A stretch of 64,000 nucleotides of DNA from Pedobacter jeongneungensis (GTDB taxonomy: Bacteria > Bacteroidota > Bacteroidia > Sphingobacteriales > Sphingobacteriaceae), in assembly GCF_000633455.1 (NCBI RefSeq), contig NZ_AYMG01000028.1, forward strand, positions 1 through 64,000, in the 5' to 3' direction. Position numbers and translations under genes: made by a program. The notes below the pieces were generated by a model. That model was not told the DNA's origin. It ran no database searches and saw nothing but the letters and a program-made list of their open reading frames with translations. Below, in pieces: positions 7,399-15,354 of this stretch (position 1 is the first letter of the stretch; the number at the start of each line of letters is the position of its first letter).

Positions 7399-9051
7399 AT
7401 GCTACAAAAACTTTCTATCCGTAATTACGCATTAATTGATAGTCTTGATATCGAATTTGATAAAGGCTTAAACATCATCACAGGTGAAACCGGTGCCGGT
7501 AAATCCATCATACTGGGTGCATTATCATTAATTTTAGGTCAGCGGGCAGAAAGCAAATACTTTTTTAACCAGGATAAAAAATGTGTTATTGAAGGTAGTT
7601 TTGCACTTGCAGATGAAAACCTGAGAGAACTTTTTGAAGAAAATGATCTCGACTTTTCAAAAGAAGGTCTTTTACGGAGAGAAATCTCTATAGATGGCAA
7701 AACCAGATCGTTTATTAACGATACTCCTGTTAACCTATCTATCCTTAAACAAATTGGCGAAAAACTGATCGATATCCATTCGCAACATGCCACACAGGAA
7801 ATTAATGATGCCGATTTTCAATTATTGATTGTAGATTCATTGGCCAACCATCAGCCGCTCCTACTTAATTACCGTAGCGGGTTTAAAAAACTTAAACAAG
7901 ATACTTCACTATTAAAAAAACTAATCAGCGAAGCCGACGAAGCCCGTAATAAACAAGATTACGAACAATTTCTGTTTAACGAACTCGAACAGGCAAAATT
8001 ACAGGAAGGCGAGCAGGAAGAGCTGGAGCAAGAATTGGAGCGCTTAACACATGCCGAAACCATTAAACGGGCCCTACTAACTGCTTCAGGATTAATTAAT
8101 GAGAGCGAGCCATCTGCCCTGCAGATTTTAAAAGAAGCATCATTACAATTACAGGGTGTTGAAAAATTCGATCCTGCAATTAATATGCTTTATGAACGTT
8201 TGCGCTCATCGATTATTGAGATAAAAGATATTTCCGACGAAGTTTCTTCAATAGAAGAAAATACTTTACACAGTACCGAGCGCTTAGAAATTGTAAATCA
8301 AAGGCTGGATCTGTTTTATACCCTGCAACAAAAACACAGACTTACCAATAATACCGAACTGTTAGCCCTTCAAAAACAATTGGAAGAAAACCTGAATAAG
8401 CTATTATCTTCTGATGAGCACATTGAAAAATTACAGCAAGAAATCGATCAGCTTAAAAAAGAATTACATAAACAAGCCGATCAATTAAGTGTCAACCGTA
8501 AAAAAGCAATCAAGGTGGTAGAAGAGCAAACCAGTTCTACACTGAAAAAAGTAGGTATGCTTAATGCCAAACTGGTGCTGGATCAAAAAGTATTACCTGA
8601 GCTGTATAGAGATGGGTTAGACGAAATTAACCTACTTTTTACAGCAAATGCTGGTCAGGCCCCTGCCCCTGTAAACAAAGTGGCTTCAGGAGGTGAATTA
8701 TCACGGTTAATGCTCGCCATAAAAGCTTTATTGGCTAAACACACCTCCTTACCAACGATTATTTTCGACGAGATTGATACCGGAATTTCGGGCGAAACTG
8801 CCTTAAAAGTTGGCGAGGTAATTTCCGAACTGGGCGAAAACATGCAGGTTATTTCGATAACCCATTTACCACAGATTGCTGCCAAAGGTACATCTCATTA
8901 TTTTGTGCATAAAAATGAAGATAAAGGTAAAACCACTACCGGAATCCGCAAACTTAAACAGGAAGAACGCATTGGTGTAATTGCCGAAATGTTAAGCGGG
9001 AAAAACCCGGGCGCATCGGCGATTGAAAATGCAAAGGAATTGCTGGCTTAG
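7399..9051 (+). CDS. recN: DNA repair protein RecN
   Basis: SMC-like ATPase that acts in double-strand break repair. The protein has a head-coiled coil-head plan: N-terminal ABC half with LSIRNYALIDSLDIEF and Walker A GETGAGKS (29-36), QHATQEI, a long Glu/Lys-rich coiled coil in the middle (about 150-360), then the C-terminal half with signature VASGGELSRLMLAIK, Walker B TIIFDEIDTGISG and ISITHLPQIAA. Length (550) is normal. I start at ATG 7399; a TTG three codons upstream lies in the -7 box. In relatives recN normally follows the DUF4835 gene directly; here the BlaI/M56 pair lies between. Confidence 0.95.
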   Translation: MLQKLSIRNYALIDSLDIEFDKGLNIITGETGAGKSIILGALSLILGQRAESKYFFNQDKKCVIEGSFALADENLRELFEENDLDFSKEGLLRREISIDGKTRSFINDTPVNLSILKQIGEKLIDIHSQHATQEINDADFQLLIVDSLANHQPLLLNYRSGFKKLKQDTSLLKKLISEADEARNKQDYEQFLFNELEQAKLQEGEQEELEQELERLTHAETIKRALLTASGLINESEPSALQILKEASLQLQGVEKFDPAINMLYERLRSSIIEIKDISDEVSSIEENTLHSTERLEIVNQRLDLFYTLQQKHRLTNNTELLALQKQLEENLNKLLSSDEHIEKLQQEIDQLKKELHKQADQLSVNRKKAIKVVEEQTSSTLKKVGMLNAKLVLDQKVLPELYRDGLDEINLLFTANAGQAPAPVNKVASGGELSRLMLAIKALLAKHTSLPTIIFDEIDTGISGETALKVGEVISELGENMQVISITHLPQIAAKGTSHYFVHKNEDKGKTTTGIRKLKQEERIGVIAEMLSGKNPGASAIENAKELLA

Positions 9052-9057
9052 CTACCC

Positions 9058-9240
9058 TCCCTGGTCTGTGCCCCCACGGGCCATTTCGAGTTTTATTGAA
9101 ATTAGTAGTCTGTGAGGACACAGACCACGGAACGGGAATTATTGGGTTAATTTATCATCCTAATGCCCCCTGGTCTGTGTCCCCACAGGCCATTTTGGGT
9201 TTTATTGAATTAGGGGTCTGTGAAGACACAGACCACGGAA
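9058..9240. repeat. Two tandem palindromic units (CTGGTCTGTG...CACAGACCACGG)
   Basis: Two copies of a hairpin-forming unit lie at about 9058-9132 and 9166-9240. Each begins CCCTGGTCTGTG or CCTGGTCTGTGTCC and ends GACACAGACCACGGAA, with a central 'ggccatt...gggttttattgaa' part, so the ends are inverted repeats. They are about 108 bases apart and separated by unique AT-rich DNA. The first may terminate recN. The form is that of a REP-like dispersed element. Confidence 0.75.
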
Positions 9241-9275
9241 TTACTGTTAAGTAATATTTCTTTTGCATTTTACAT

Positions 9276-9293
9276 AAACTAACAAATTAGTTT
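9276..9293. promoter_or_regulatory. Inverted repeat AAACTAA-N4-TTAGTTT
   Basis: A perfect 7-bp inverted repeat with a 4-base spacer ends 11 bases before the start of the secreted protein gene. Position and size fit an operator. Its core ACTAA...TTAGT recurs in the larger palindrome before the radical SAM gene (12408-12434). Confidence 0.4.
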
Positions 9294-9304
9294 ATATTTA
9301 CATC

Positions 9305-10543
9305 ATGAAATCCTTATTAATCGTATTTTTATTATTCACTGGTAAATTTTGTCTCGCACAGCAAAGTTATATACTTTCAGGTACGGTTAAAGATAAACGT
9401 GGCGAAGCATTACCTGGCACCGGTGTTTATGTAAGCGGTTATAAAATTGCCACTGTTACGGATAATAATGGCAAATATACACTCCCCTTAAAACCAGGTA
9501 ACTACGACATTTTGGTACAGCTAATTGGCTATAAAGCCTTAAATAAAAATGTAGTGATTTCGGATAAAGCGGTAAAACTTGACCTCACTTTAGAAGAAAG
9601 CATCACTCAATTAGCCGATGTAACCATTAAACCCGATCCGAACAGGGCGCATTATATTGAAATGTTTAAGGGTTACTTTATCGGCACCACACCTAATTCG
9701 GAACAATGTAAATTGATCAATCCAAACGTATTGATTATTGATTATGATAAAGAGGCGTTCAAGCTCACTGTAAAAACCACTGAATTCCTGATTGTCGAAA
9801 ACAAGGCACTCGGTTACCGCATTAAATACCTGCTGAATAATTTCGAGTACGATAGTAAAACGAGGATCATTTATTATGAAGGTTTTCCTTATTATGAAGA
9901 TTTAAAAGGATCGGTACGGAGAAAGAAAATCTGGGAGCAGAAGCGGCTTACGGCTTATTTAGGTTCTTCACAACACTTTTTTAAGTCGATTTTTAATCAA
10001 CGTGCAACCGAAGAAGGTTTTATCATTAATAAATTGATCACAAAAGAAAACCCTGATAAACCATCCGACAGTGCCATTAATGCCAATATTAAACGCTTAA
10101 CAAAAGCACAAACTGGTTTAACCAGGCCTTTAACCATTACCGTGGGCGATTCTTTAAGTTATTGGATAAAAAAGAAAAACCTGCCCGGTGGCATATCTAT
10201 TTTAAGCCGCGCCCCTATTTTACAGGATACCCTGGTGCATGTGGAGAACCAAAGTATAAAAAGCGTTAACTTTACGGATAAGCTTTATGTGGTTTACACC
10301 AAAGAAAGAGAAGATCCTGCATATGCCAACCGGATAGGTTTATCCATTGCCAGACCTTTAGATATGCCCGATTATCAGATTTCTACCATCAGCCTGCAGG
10401 TAGTTCCCGTATATTTTTACGAAAACGGCTCCATTTACAATCCACGTTCTATGATTTATTCGGGGTATTGGGCCTGGGAAAAAATTGCGGATAGTGTTCC
10501 GATGGATTATTTACCCCCGGTTAGTTTAGAAGGGAAAAAGTAA
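9305..10543 (+). CDS. Secreted carboxypeptidase-regulatory-like protein
   Basis: Exported protein of unknown role. Residues 1-19 are a signal peptide (MKSLLIVFLLFTGKFCLAQ). Residues 22-105 form a carboxypeptidase-D regulatory-like beta domain (SGTVKDKRGEALPGTGVYVSGYKIATVTDNNGKY). The remaining 300 residues are a Bacteroidota-specific region with LGYRIKYLLNNFEYD, the YLGSSQHFF motif and EEGFIINK. It has no outer-membrane barrel or plug, so it is not a complete TonB-dependent receptor. A clear paralogue of the same length lies downstream (11093-12331), so a tandem duplication is likely. Its function is not known. Confidence 0.8.
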   Translation: MKSLLIVFLLFTGKFCLAQQSYILSGTVKDKRGEALPGTGVYVSGYKIATVTDNNGKYTLPLKPGNYDILVQLIGYKALNKNVVISDKAVKLDLTLEESITQLADVTIKPDPNRAHYIEMFKGYFIGTTPNSEQCKLINPNVLIIDYDKEAFKLTVKTTEFLIVENKALGYRIKYLLNNFEYDSKTRIIYYEGFPYYEDLKGSVRRKKIWEQKRLTAYLGSSQHFFKSIFNQRATEEGFIINKLITKENPDKPSDSAINANIKRLTKAQTGLTRPLTITVGDSLSYWIKKKNLPGGISILSRAPILQDTLVHVENQSIKSVNFTDKLYVVYTKEREDPAYANRIGLSIARPLDMPDYQISTISLQVVPVYFYENGSIYNPRSMIYSGYWAWEKIADSVPMDYLPPVSLEGKK

Positions 10544-10618
10544 ATAACCATTAATACGGGTAAAGAGAAAATTATACAGACAACTGAGATCAAGTATTTT
10601 TTTTGAAAAGCAAATACA

Positions 10619-10692
10619 GTGCTCCTTTTAAAATGTCCAACTTTTTGGGGGCAGTCCATAATACTGTTGAGGATTTTAGAACTATGGAGCAC
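10619..10692. mobile_element. Remnant of an IS3-like insertion sequence end
   Basis: TGTCCAACTTTTTGGGG followed by GCAGTCC (10634-10657) resembles the terminal inverted repeat of IS3-family elements, which read TGnACTG-CCCCAAAAAGTTGGACA on the other strand. No transposase frame is left. GTGCTCC (10619-10625) and GGAGCAC (10686-10692) flank it as an inverted pair. The identification is from memory of such ends and needs an ISfinder search. Confidence 0.4.
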
Positions 10693-10723
10693 ATGCCCTT
10701 GTTAAATAAACCAGACAGAGCGC

Positions 10724-10777
10724 GTAGCCCACAGTGAAGCGTAGCGTAACGAGGACTACAAGCGATGGCGGGGCTAC
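10724..10777. repeat. Hairpin repeat GTAGCCC...GGGCTAC
   Basis: GTAGCCC at 10724-10730 pairs with GGGCTAC at 10771-10777 around a GC-rich stretch containing 'gaagcgtagcgtaacgaggactac'. The higher GC and phrases such as 'gtagcgtaacgagga' resemble the other dispersed elements in this window. No coding potential. Confidence 0.45.
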
Positions 10778-10863
10778 TTTGTCCATGGAAAACAGACCAT
10801 CCGTTTCCAAATCGAAAGAGAGCTTTACTTTTTAATTAATTTTCTTCAAATATCCTTCGCTGT

Positions 10864-10990
10864 ACTACCATTGACAGAGCCCTGTAGAGAGGTCGTCATT
10901 GCGAGGAGGAACGACGAAGCAATCTTTCCTGCTAGTGATTCTTGCTAGAAAGATTGCTTCGTCGGCTGAAAAAGCCTTCTCGCAATGACG
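10864..10990. repeat. Palindromic dispersed repeat, family A copy 1
   Basis: CGTCATTGCGAG at 10894 onward and CTCGCAATGACG ending at 10990 are the outer arms. Inside, GACGAAGCAATCTTTC and GAAAGATTGCTTCGTC form a second pair, giving a nearly complete 97-bp hairpin. A left flank (ctaccattgacag ... ggtcgtc) also recurs at 36898 and, reversed, at 30490-30513. Other copies: 30393-30490, 36926-36968 and a half copy at 59337-59380. Confidence 0.85.
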
Positions 10991-11092
10991 ATAAATCGAA
11001 GCACAAAATAACGTTTGCCATCAAATGTTAAATTTGTTAAAAATCTTTTGCGTTTTTAATAAATATTAAGCCTTTTAATTACATTCGTCTCT

Positions 11093-12331
11093 ATGATTAA
11101 AAGCCTTTTAGTAGCCCTTATGCTAATCATTCTGGGTACTAATGTCAACGCTCAAAACACCTTCTCTATTAGTGGTCTGGTTCGGGACCAAAAAGATGGA
11201 TTACCCGGTGCAAGCATCTATTTAAGTGGTTATAAAATTGCAACGGTAGCCGATAATGATGGCCGCTTTAAACTCACCAACCTGAAACCCGGCAGTTACG
11301 ATATCCTTGTTCAGCTGGTTGGCTACCTCCCCTACTCCAAAAGCGTAATCATTTCTGATAAATCGGTACAAGTGGAGTTGGTTTTAAAAGAAAATGTTGC
11401 CCAGCTTGATGAAGTGGTGATCAGGGCCGATCCTAACCGGCAGAAATACATTAATCAGTTTAAAGAATTTTTTATCGGCAAAACGCCCAATGCAACACAG
11501 TGCAAAATTTTAAATCCACAGGTTTTAAATGTTGATTACGACGTAACCAAAAGTACACTCACGGTTTCTACAACAGAATTTTTAGTGGTAGAAAACAAAG
11601 CTTTAGGTTATCGCCTTAAATATATGCTCGATCATTTCGAATACAATTCGCGTACACACATTATTTATTATTCTGGTCACCCCTTTTTTGAAGAGCTAAA
11701 AGCTTCCGCAGCTAAAAAGAAAAAATATATTGCTGCGCGTGAAATAGCCTATTATGGCTCTTCGCAACACTTTTTTCGCTCACTTTATGCCAATAAAACA
11801 CAGGAAGAGGGTTATATCATCAATAAAATGATCAAAATTCCTAATCCTAACCGTTATCCGCAGTATGTAATCAATACCAATTTAGAAAAGATTAAAGCTG
11901 TACCCGAAAAAACGGGCATCAGACAAACTAAAGGTAAAATAGATACTGCTTTACTCGCTTTTTGGACAAAACAACAGGAAATGCCAAAAACTATCGATAA
12001 ATTTTCGAGAGCAGACGTACTGACAGATACTTTGGTACATTATTTTAATCAGAATTTAAAGTACATCAGTTATACCGATGCTCTACTGATCCAATACACT
12101 AAAGAAAAAGAATCAATGGCCTATTCTAAAACGGGTTTCTGGATCTTCAGGCCTTTAGATGTTCCTGAAAATGAAATTTCGGTTGCCAATTTAACCGGCG
12201 AAGGTGTTCGTTTTTACGAAAATGGCGGCATTTACGATTCCCGCTCGCTCCTTTTCGAAGGGTATTGGGCATATGAAAAAGTGGCTGATATGGTGCCGAT
12301 GGATTATGTACCGCTTCCAAAAAAGGAATGA
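11093..12331 (+). CDS. Secreted carboxypeptidase-regulatory-like protein, paralogue
   Basis: Second member of a tandem pair (412 residues, same as 9305-10543). Signal peptide MIKSLLVALMLIILGTNVNAQ (1-21), then the regulatory-like beta domain (ISGLVRDQKDGLPGASIYLSGYK ... NDGRFKL) and the same long unknown region with LGYRLKYMLDHFEYN, YYGSSQHFF and EEGYIINKM. Both end with a 'GYWAYEK/GYWAWEK ... VPMDY' motif. Conservation along the whole length supports a shared function, but none is known. The pair is separated by 549 bases of repeats and an IS remnant. No regulator or transporter is adjacent. Confidence 0.8.
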   Translation: MIKSLLVALMLIILGTNVNAQNTFSISGLVRDQKDGLPGASIYLSGYKIATVADNDGRFKLTNLKPGSYDILVQLVGYLPYSKSVIISDKSVQVELVLKENVAQLDEVVIRADPNRQKYINQFKEFFIGKTPNATQCKILNPQVLNVDYDVTKSTLTVSTTEFLVVENKALGYRLKYMLDHFEYNSRTHIIYYSGHPFFEELKASAAKKKKYIAAREIAYYGSSQHFFRSLYANKTQEEGYIINKMIKIPNPNRYPQYVINTNLEKIKAVPEKTGIRQTKGKIDTALLAFWTKQQEMPKTIDKFSRADVLTDTLVHYFNQNLKYISYTDALLIQYTKEKESMAYSKTGFWIFRPLDVPENEISVANLTGEGVRFYENGGIYDSRSLLFEGYWAYEKVADMVPMDYVPLPKKE

Positions 12332-12407
12332 TGGTTGATGGAAGACGGAACATGGAAGATGGCATTTTTAAACTAAAATTGTTGAAAAGTAACTTTTCTT
12401 AGCTTTT

Positions 12408-12434
12408 AAAATTACTAAAAATATTAGTAATTTT
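12408..12434. promoter_or_regulatory. 27-bp palindrome before the radical SAM gene
   Basis: AAAATTACTAA at 12408-12418 is perfectly repeated in inverse as TTAGTAATTTT at 12424-12434, with a 5-base spacer. It ends 5 bases before the ATG at 12440, so a bound protein would block transcription or the start of the message. It may be an operator or a hairpin in the leader. Confidence 0.5.
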
Positions 12435-12439
12435 AACCT

Positions 12440-13507
12440 ATGATTGGCGAAGAAGAAAAACAGTATTTTAAAGGACGGGGCGCCCAGGTTAATCCACACA
12501 ACAAATTTTTAAAGGATGTTTATGTAAAAGAACATCAGGAAGGGATTGATGATTGGGAAGAAAGCGACCGCAAAACTGCTTTCATTTTCGAAAATTCGAA
12601 AACCATCGTAAACAAGGTTGATAGCCCGGATGTGGGCATGGCCTACTCCCTTAATCCTTATCAGGGCTGCGAACATGGCTGTACTTATTGTTACGCCCGC
12701 AACTCGCACCAGTATTGGGGTTATAGCGCCGGGATAGAATTTGAACGGAAAATAATTGTAAAAAAGGATGCTCCGGAACTTTTTAAAAAGTTTTTAGAGA
12801 AAAAAGGCTGGGATGCCACCACCATTTCACTCTCGGGCAATACCGATTGTTACCAACCTGCTGAAAGAAAATTTAAACTCACCCGCCAATTACTGGAAAT
12901 CGCCCTGGCTTACAAGCAGCCCATCGGCATGATTACTAAAAATTCATTAATTCTCCGCGATCAGGATATTTTACAGGAAATGGCCAAATTAAACCTTTGT
13001 ATGGTTTATGTTTCTATCAATAGTTTAAATGAAGATTTACGACAGGTAATGGAACCGCGTACGACCACGGCCAAACAACGTTTGAAAGTTGTGGAGGAGT
13101 TGAGCAAAGCCGGAATACCAATGGGTGTAATGGTCGCGCCGCTTGTACCCGGTTTAAGCGATCATGAAATTCCGAAAATTTTAAAAGCGGTAGCCAATGC
13201 CGGTGCCATTAAAGCGGGTTATACTGTAGTGCGGTTAAACGGAGCCATTGGACAGATATTTGAAGATTGGCTGCGAAAAAACTTTCCAGATCGTTTTGAT
13301 AAAGTTTGGCACATGATTCAGAGTTGCCATGGTGGCAATGTAAACGATAGCCGTTTTGGAAACCGAATGCGTGGCGATGGCAATATTTCTCAAATGATCA
13401 GGGATAACTTCAGGCTGCACTGCCGTTTAAACGGTTTAAATGTAAAGGATATTATTTTAGACCACACTTTGTTCAAAATTCCCAGTAACCAAGTAAGTCT
13501 GTTTTAG
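12440..13507 (+). CDS. PA0069 family radical SAM protein
   Basis: Predicted 4Fe-4S radical S-adenosylmethionine enzyme, related to the SplB/Rv2578c-like group; the substrate is not known. The cluster motif is C-x3-C-x2-C in NPYQGCEHGCTYCYAR (about residues 72-87), followed by SLSGNTDCYQPAERKFKLTRQLLEI, MITKNSLILRD and VMEPRTTTAKQRL, which are typical of the family. Length (355) is normal. It stands alone on the plus strand with a strong palindrome over its promoter region. The C-terminal GNMNDSRFG-like stretch (about 288-297) is also family-typical. Confidence 0.88.
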   Translation: MIGEEEKQYFKGRGAQVNPHNKFLKDVYVKEHQEGIDDWEESDRKTAFIFENSKTIVNKVDSPDVGMAYSLNPYQGCEHGCTYCYARNSHQYWGYSAGIEFERKIIVKKDAPELFKKFLEKKGWDATTISLSGNTDCYQPAERKFKLTRQLLEIALAYKQPIGMITKNSLILRDQDILQEMAKLNLCMVYVSINSLNEDLRQVMEPRTTTAKQRLKVVEELSKAGIPMGVMVAPLVPGLSDHEIPKILKAVANAGAIKAGYTVVRLNGAIGQIFEDWLRKNFPDRFDKVWHMIQSCHGGNVNDSRFGNRMRGDGNISQMIRDNFRLHCRLNGLNVKDIILDHTLFKIPSNQVSLF

Positions 13508-13615
13508 TTTTATTTTAGTTGGTTCCGATTTGTAAACGGGACTTTTTGACCTTCGGATTTGTAATCCGACTTTGTTAATTTGTAATCCAGCTCGATTAAA
13601 CTTAGTTTTAGCCTT

Positions 13616-14488
13616 ATGAATATTGCATTAATAACCTACCTTGATAAAGGCGCTTACGATACCACAACCGTTGAAAGTGAAGACGATAAACTTTTAGATT
13701 TCTTAGCTGGAAAGGGGTTAAATATTGAAAAAGTAATCTGGAACGATCAAAATGTAAATTGGGAAGATTATTCGCATGCCATCTTAAAATCACCATGGGA
13801 TTATTTTGACCTGATTGAAGATTTTTATGCCTGGCTCAATCTTTTAGAAGCTAAAAAGGTGAAGCTACTTAACCCAATTGACGTGGTGAAGTGGAATTCG
13901 AATAAACTATATCTCCGCGAAATTGAAGCTACCAGTTTAAAAATTACACCCAGCTTTTTTATACAGAACCAGGAGAAAATAAACCTTAAGGATTTCTTTA
14001 AAAAATTTAATACCCATAAATTAATTGTAAAGCCATGCATTAGCGGAGGTGCAAAAAATACTTTTAAGGTAACTGCTGATAATGTTGAAGAAGTAAATCA
14101 AAAACTAGATCAGCTCATCCAAAACGAAGACTTTATTGTTCAACCGTTTTTACCAGAAATACTTGAAAGTGGGGAATGGTCTTTCATTTTCTTTAACGGC
14201 GTTTACAGCCATTCGTTGATTAAACAGGCCAAACCTGGCGATTTTAGGGTTCAGCCGGCACATGGCGGAACCGTTCATCCGCAACAACCAGGTAAAGAAC
14301 TGATTGCAACAGCACAGCAATACGTTACCTTGTTCGCCAAAAACTGTTTATACGCAAGGGTTGATGGTACTTTTGTAAATGGAGAATTCTTATTAATGGA
14401 GCTGGAGCTGATAGAACCATTTTTGTTCTTAAATACAGAACCTCAAAATTATGAGAAGTATTATAAAGCGTTAATGGAGTTGATTTAA
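13616..14488 (+). CDS. ATP-grasp domain protein
   Basis: Predicted ATP-dependent carboxylate-amine ligase of the RimK/glutathione-synthase-like ATP-grasp group, 290 residues. The N-terminal pre-ATP-grasp part (1-95) has the KSPWDYF motif. The central part has the phosphate-holding LIVKPCISGGAKNTFKV (about 137-153). The C-terminal part has FIVQPFLPEILESGEWSFIFFNG and the metal ligands in DGTFVNGEFLLMELELIEPFLFL. Similar proteins are common single genes in Bacteroidota; the amine and acid substrates are unknown. It is followed by two different palindromic repeats and then by a convergent gene. Confidence 0.85.
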   Translation: MNIALITYLDKGAYDTTTVESEDDKLLDFLAGKGLNIEKVIWNDQNVNWEDYSHAILKSPWDYFDLIEDFYAWLNLLEAKKVKLLNPIDVVKWNSNKLYLREIEATSLKITPSFFIQNQEKINLKDFFKKFNTHKLIVKPCISGGAKNTFKVTADNVEEVNQKLDQLIQNEDFIVQPFLPEILESGEWSFIFFNGVYSHSLIKQAKPGDFRVQPAHGGTVHPQQPGKELIATAQQYVTLFAKNCLYARVDGTFVNGEFLLMELELIEPFLFLNTEPQNYEKYYKALMELI

Positions 14489-14501
14489 GGTTTAGCATCT
14501 T

Positions 14502-14565
14502 CGTCATTCTCGCGAATGCGGGAATCTTAAAGCGCATTAAGATTCCCACCTGCGTGGGAATGACG
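14502..14565. repeat. Palindromic dispersed repeat, family B
   Basis: CGTCATTCTCGCGAATGCGGGAATCTTA-type left arm and a TAAGATTCCCACCTGCG...GGGAATGACG right arm pair around a short AGCGCAT loop. A partial copy (acctgcacgggaatgacg) is at 37081-37100. It lies 14 bases after the ATP-grasp stop and may serve as its terminator. Confidence 0.75.
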
Positions 14566-14580
14566 CCTGATTTTAGGATT

Positions 14581-14648
14581 TGTCATCCTGAACCTGTCGA
14601 AGGGCTAATTAAATTACAGTTTAGCGTTTCGACAAGCTCAACGTGACA
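14581..14648. repeat. Palindromic dispersed repeat, family C copy 1
   Basis: TGTCATCCTGAACCTGTCGAAG at the left pairs with GTTTCGACAAGCTCAACGTGACA at the right. A second full copy is at 28951-29019 and a left-arm fragment at 36834-36856 (gtcagtctgagcctgtcgaag). Confidence 0.75.
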
Positions 14649-14683
14649 ATTCGAAGCTTAATAAGCTAATGATTCTACAGGTT

Positions 14684-15196
14684 TTATTTCGCTGCAAAAA
14701 CCTGCACCCAATATTTATCCGTTTTGGCTGCGCCCATCTCTTTAAAAGAGGCCGTCATGATATTTTTGCAATGCTCTTCACTCTTAATCCAATCGTTAAA
14801 AACCTGTGCTTCGGTAGTTTGTCCAAAGGCTACATTCTCTCCAACTGATGTCCAGTTGTAACCAGTAGCTTTTACACGTGCACCTGCGGTTTCGCCATTG
14901 GCAGAATTATGGGTAAGTGTTGTTATAGACGCCATATATTTACTATGGCTAATGGCTGCAGAACCTAAGTTGATACTCCAGGTTAAAACCCCTACAGGAG
15001 GCATCACAGTTGTACCACAATTGCAACCTGCTAAACGGGTATCGTTTACCAGTTTCAGTAAAACGTCGTTATTAATATTGGTTGCAGTAGAAAGTACCAG
15101 GGGATCAGTTATTGTTGGTGTAGCGTCAGTTCCTTTTTTACAGGATAAAGCACAGCATAGCGCTATGCATGCTAATGGGAAGGCAATAAATTTCAT
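14684..15196 (-). CDS. CAP/SCP-domain lipoprotein
   Basis: Cell-envelope lipoprotein with a cysteine-rich-secretory/PR-1 (CAP) domain, of unknown bacterial function. With ATG at 15196 the signal peptide is MKFIAFPLACIALCCALSC, lipidated at Cys19. The domain shows the family order: a first helix (LLKLVNDTRLAGC), AAISHSKYMA with the usual His, GENVAFG and VFNDWIKSEEHCKNIM, then MGAAKTDKYWVQVFA. A start 10 codons upstream is possible but adds polar residues before the signal peptide, so I reject it. Alone on its strand, convergent with the ATP-grasp gene. Confidence 0.85.
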   Translation of the reverse strand: MKFIAFPLACIALCCALSCKKGTDATPTITDPLVLSTATNINNDVLLKLVNDTRLAGCNCGTTVMPPVGVLTWSINLGSAAISHSKYMASITTLTHNSANGETAGARVKATGYNWTSVGENVAFGQTTEAQVFNDWIKSEEHCKNIMTASFKEMGAAKTDKYWVQVFAAK

Positions 15197-15317
15197 TAAT
15201 AGGGAATAGTTTGATGAAAGGTACAATGATTTTATTTAAAAAAAATAATTTCCATCCATCTTTTTCGTACTCCAAAAACAACTATAAATTTTAATGCCCC
15301 TTAATTAATCTCTAAAA

Positions 15318-15350
15318 CAAAAAAAACTCCCGATTTTCATCGGGAGTTTC
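15318..15350 (-). terminator. clpC terminator
   Basis: ACTCCCGAT at 15326-15334 pairs with ATCGGGAGT at 15339-15347 around a TTTC loop. On the minus strand it is followed by an eight-base T run (the A run at 15319-15326). It lies 8 bases beyond the clpC stop. Confidence 0.9.
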
Positions 15351-15354
15351 TTAT

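Larger units (their letters stand above)
10544..11092. other. Gene-free interval of repeats and an IS remnant
   Basis: No gene is seen between the two paralogous secreted proteins. The interval holds an IS3-like end (10619-10692), a hairpin element (10724-10777) and a long palindromic repeat (10864-10990). The final 100 bases are AT-rich and should hold the promoter of the next gene; TACATTCG near 11080 is a one-mismatch -7 box. Confidence 0.6.

Noticed and set aside
10507..10692. Minus-strand frame of 61 codons
   Set aside because: Overlaps the end of the secreted protein gene and the IS remnant; no transposase motif.
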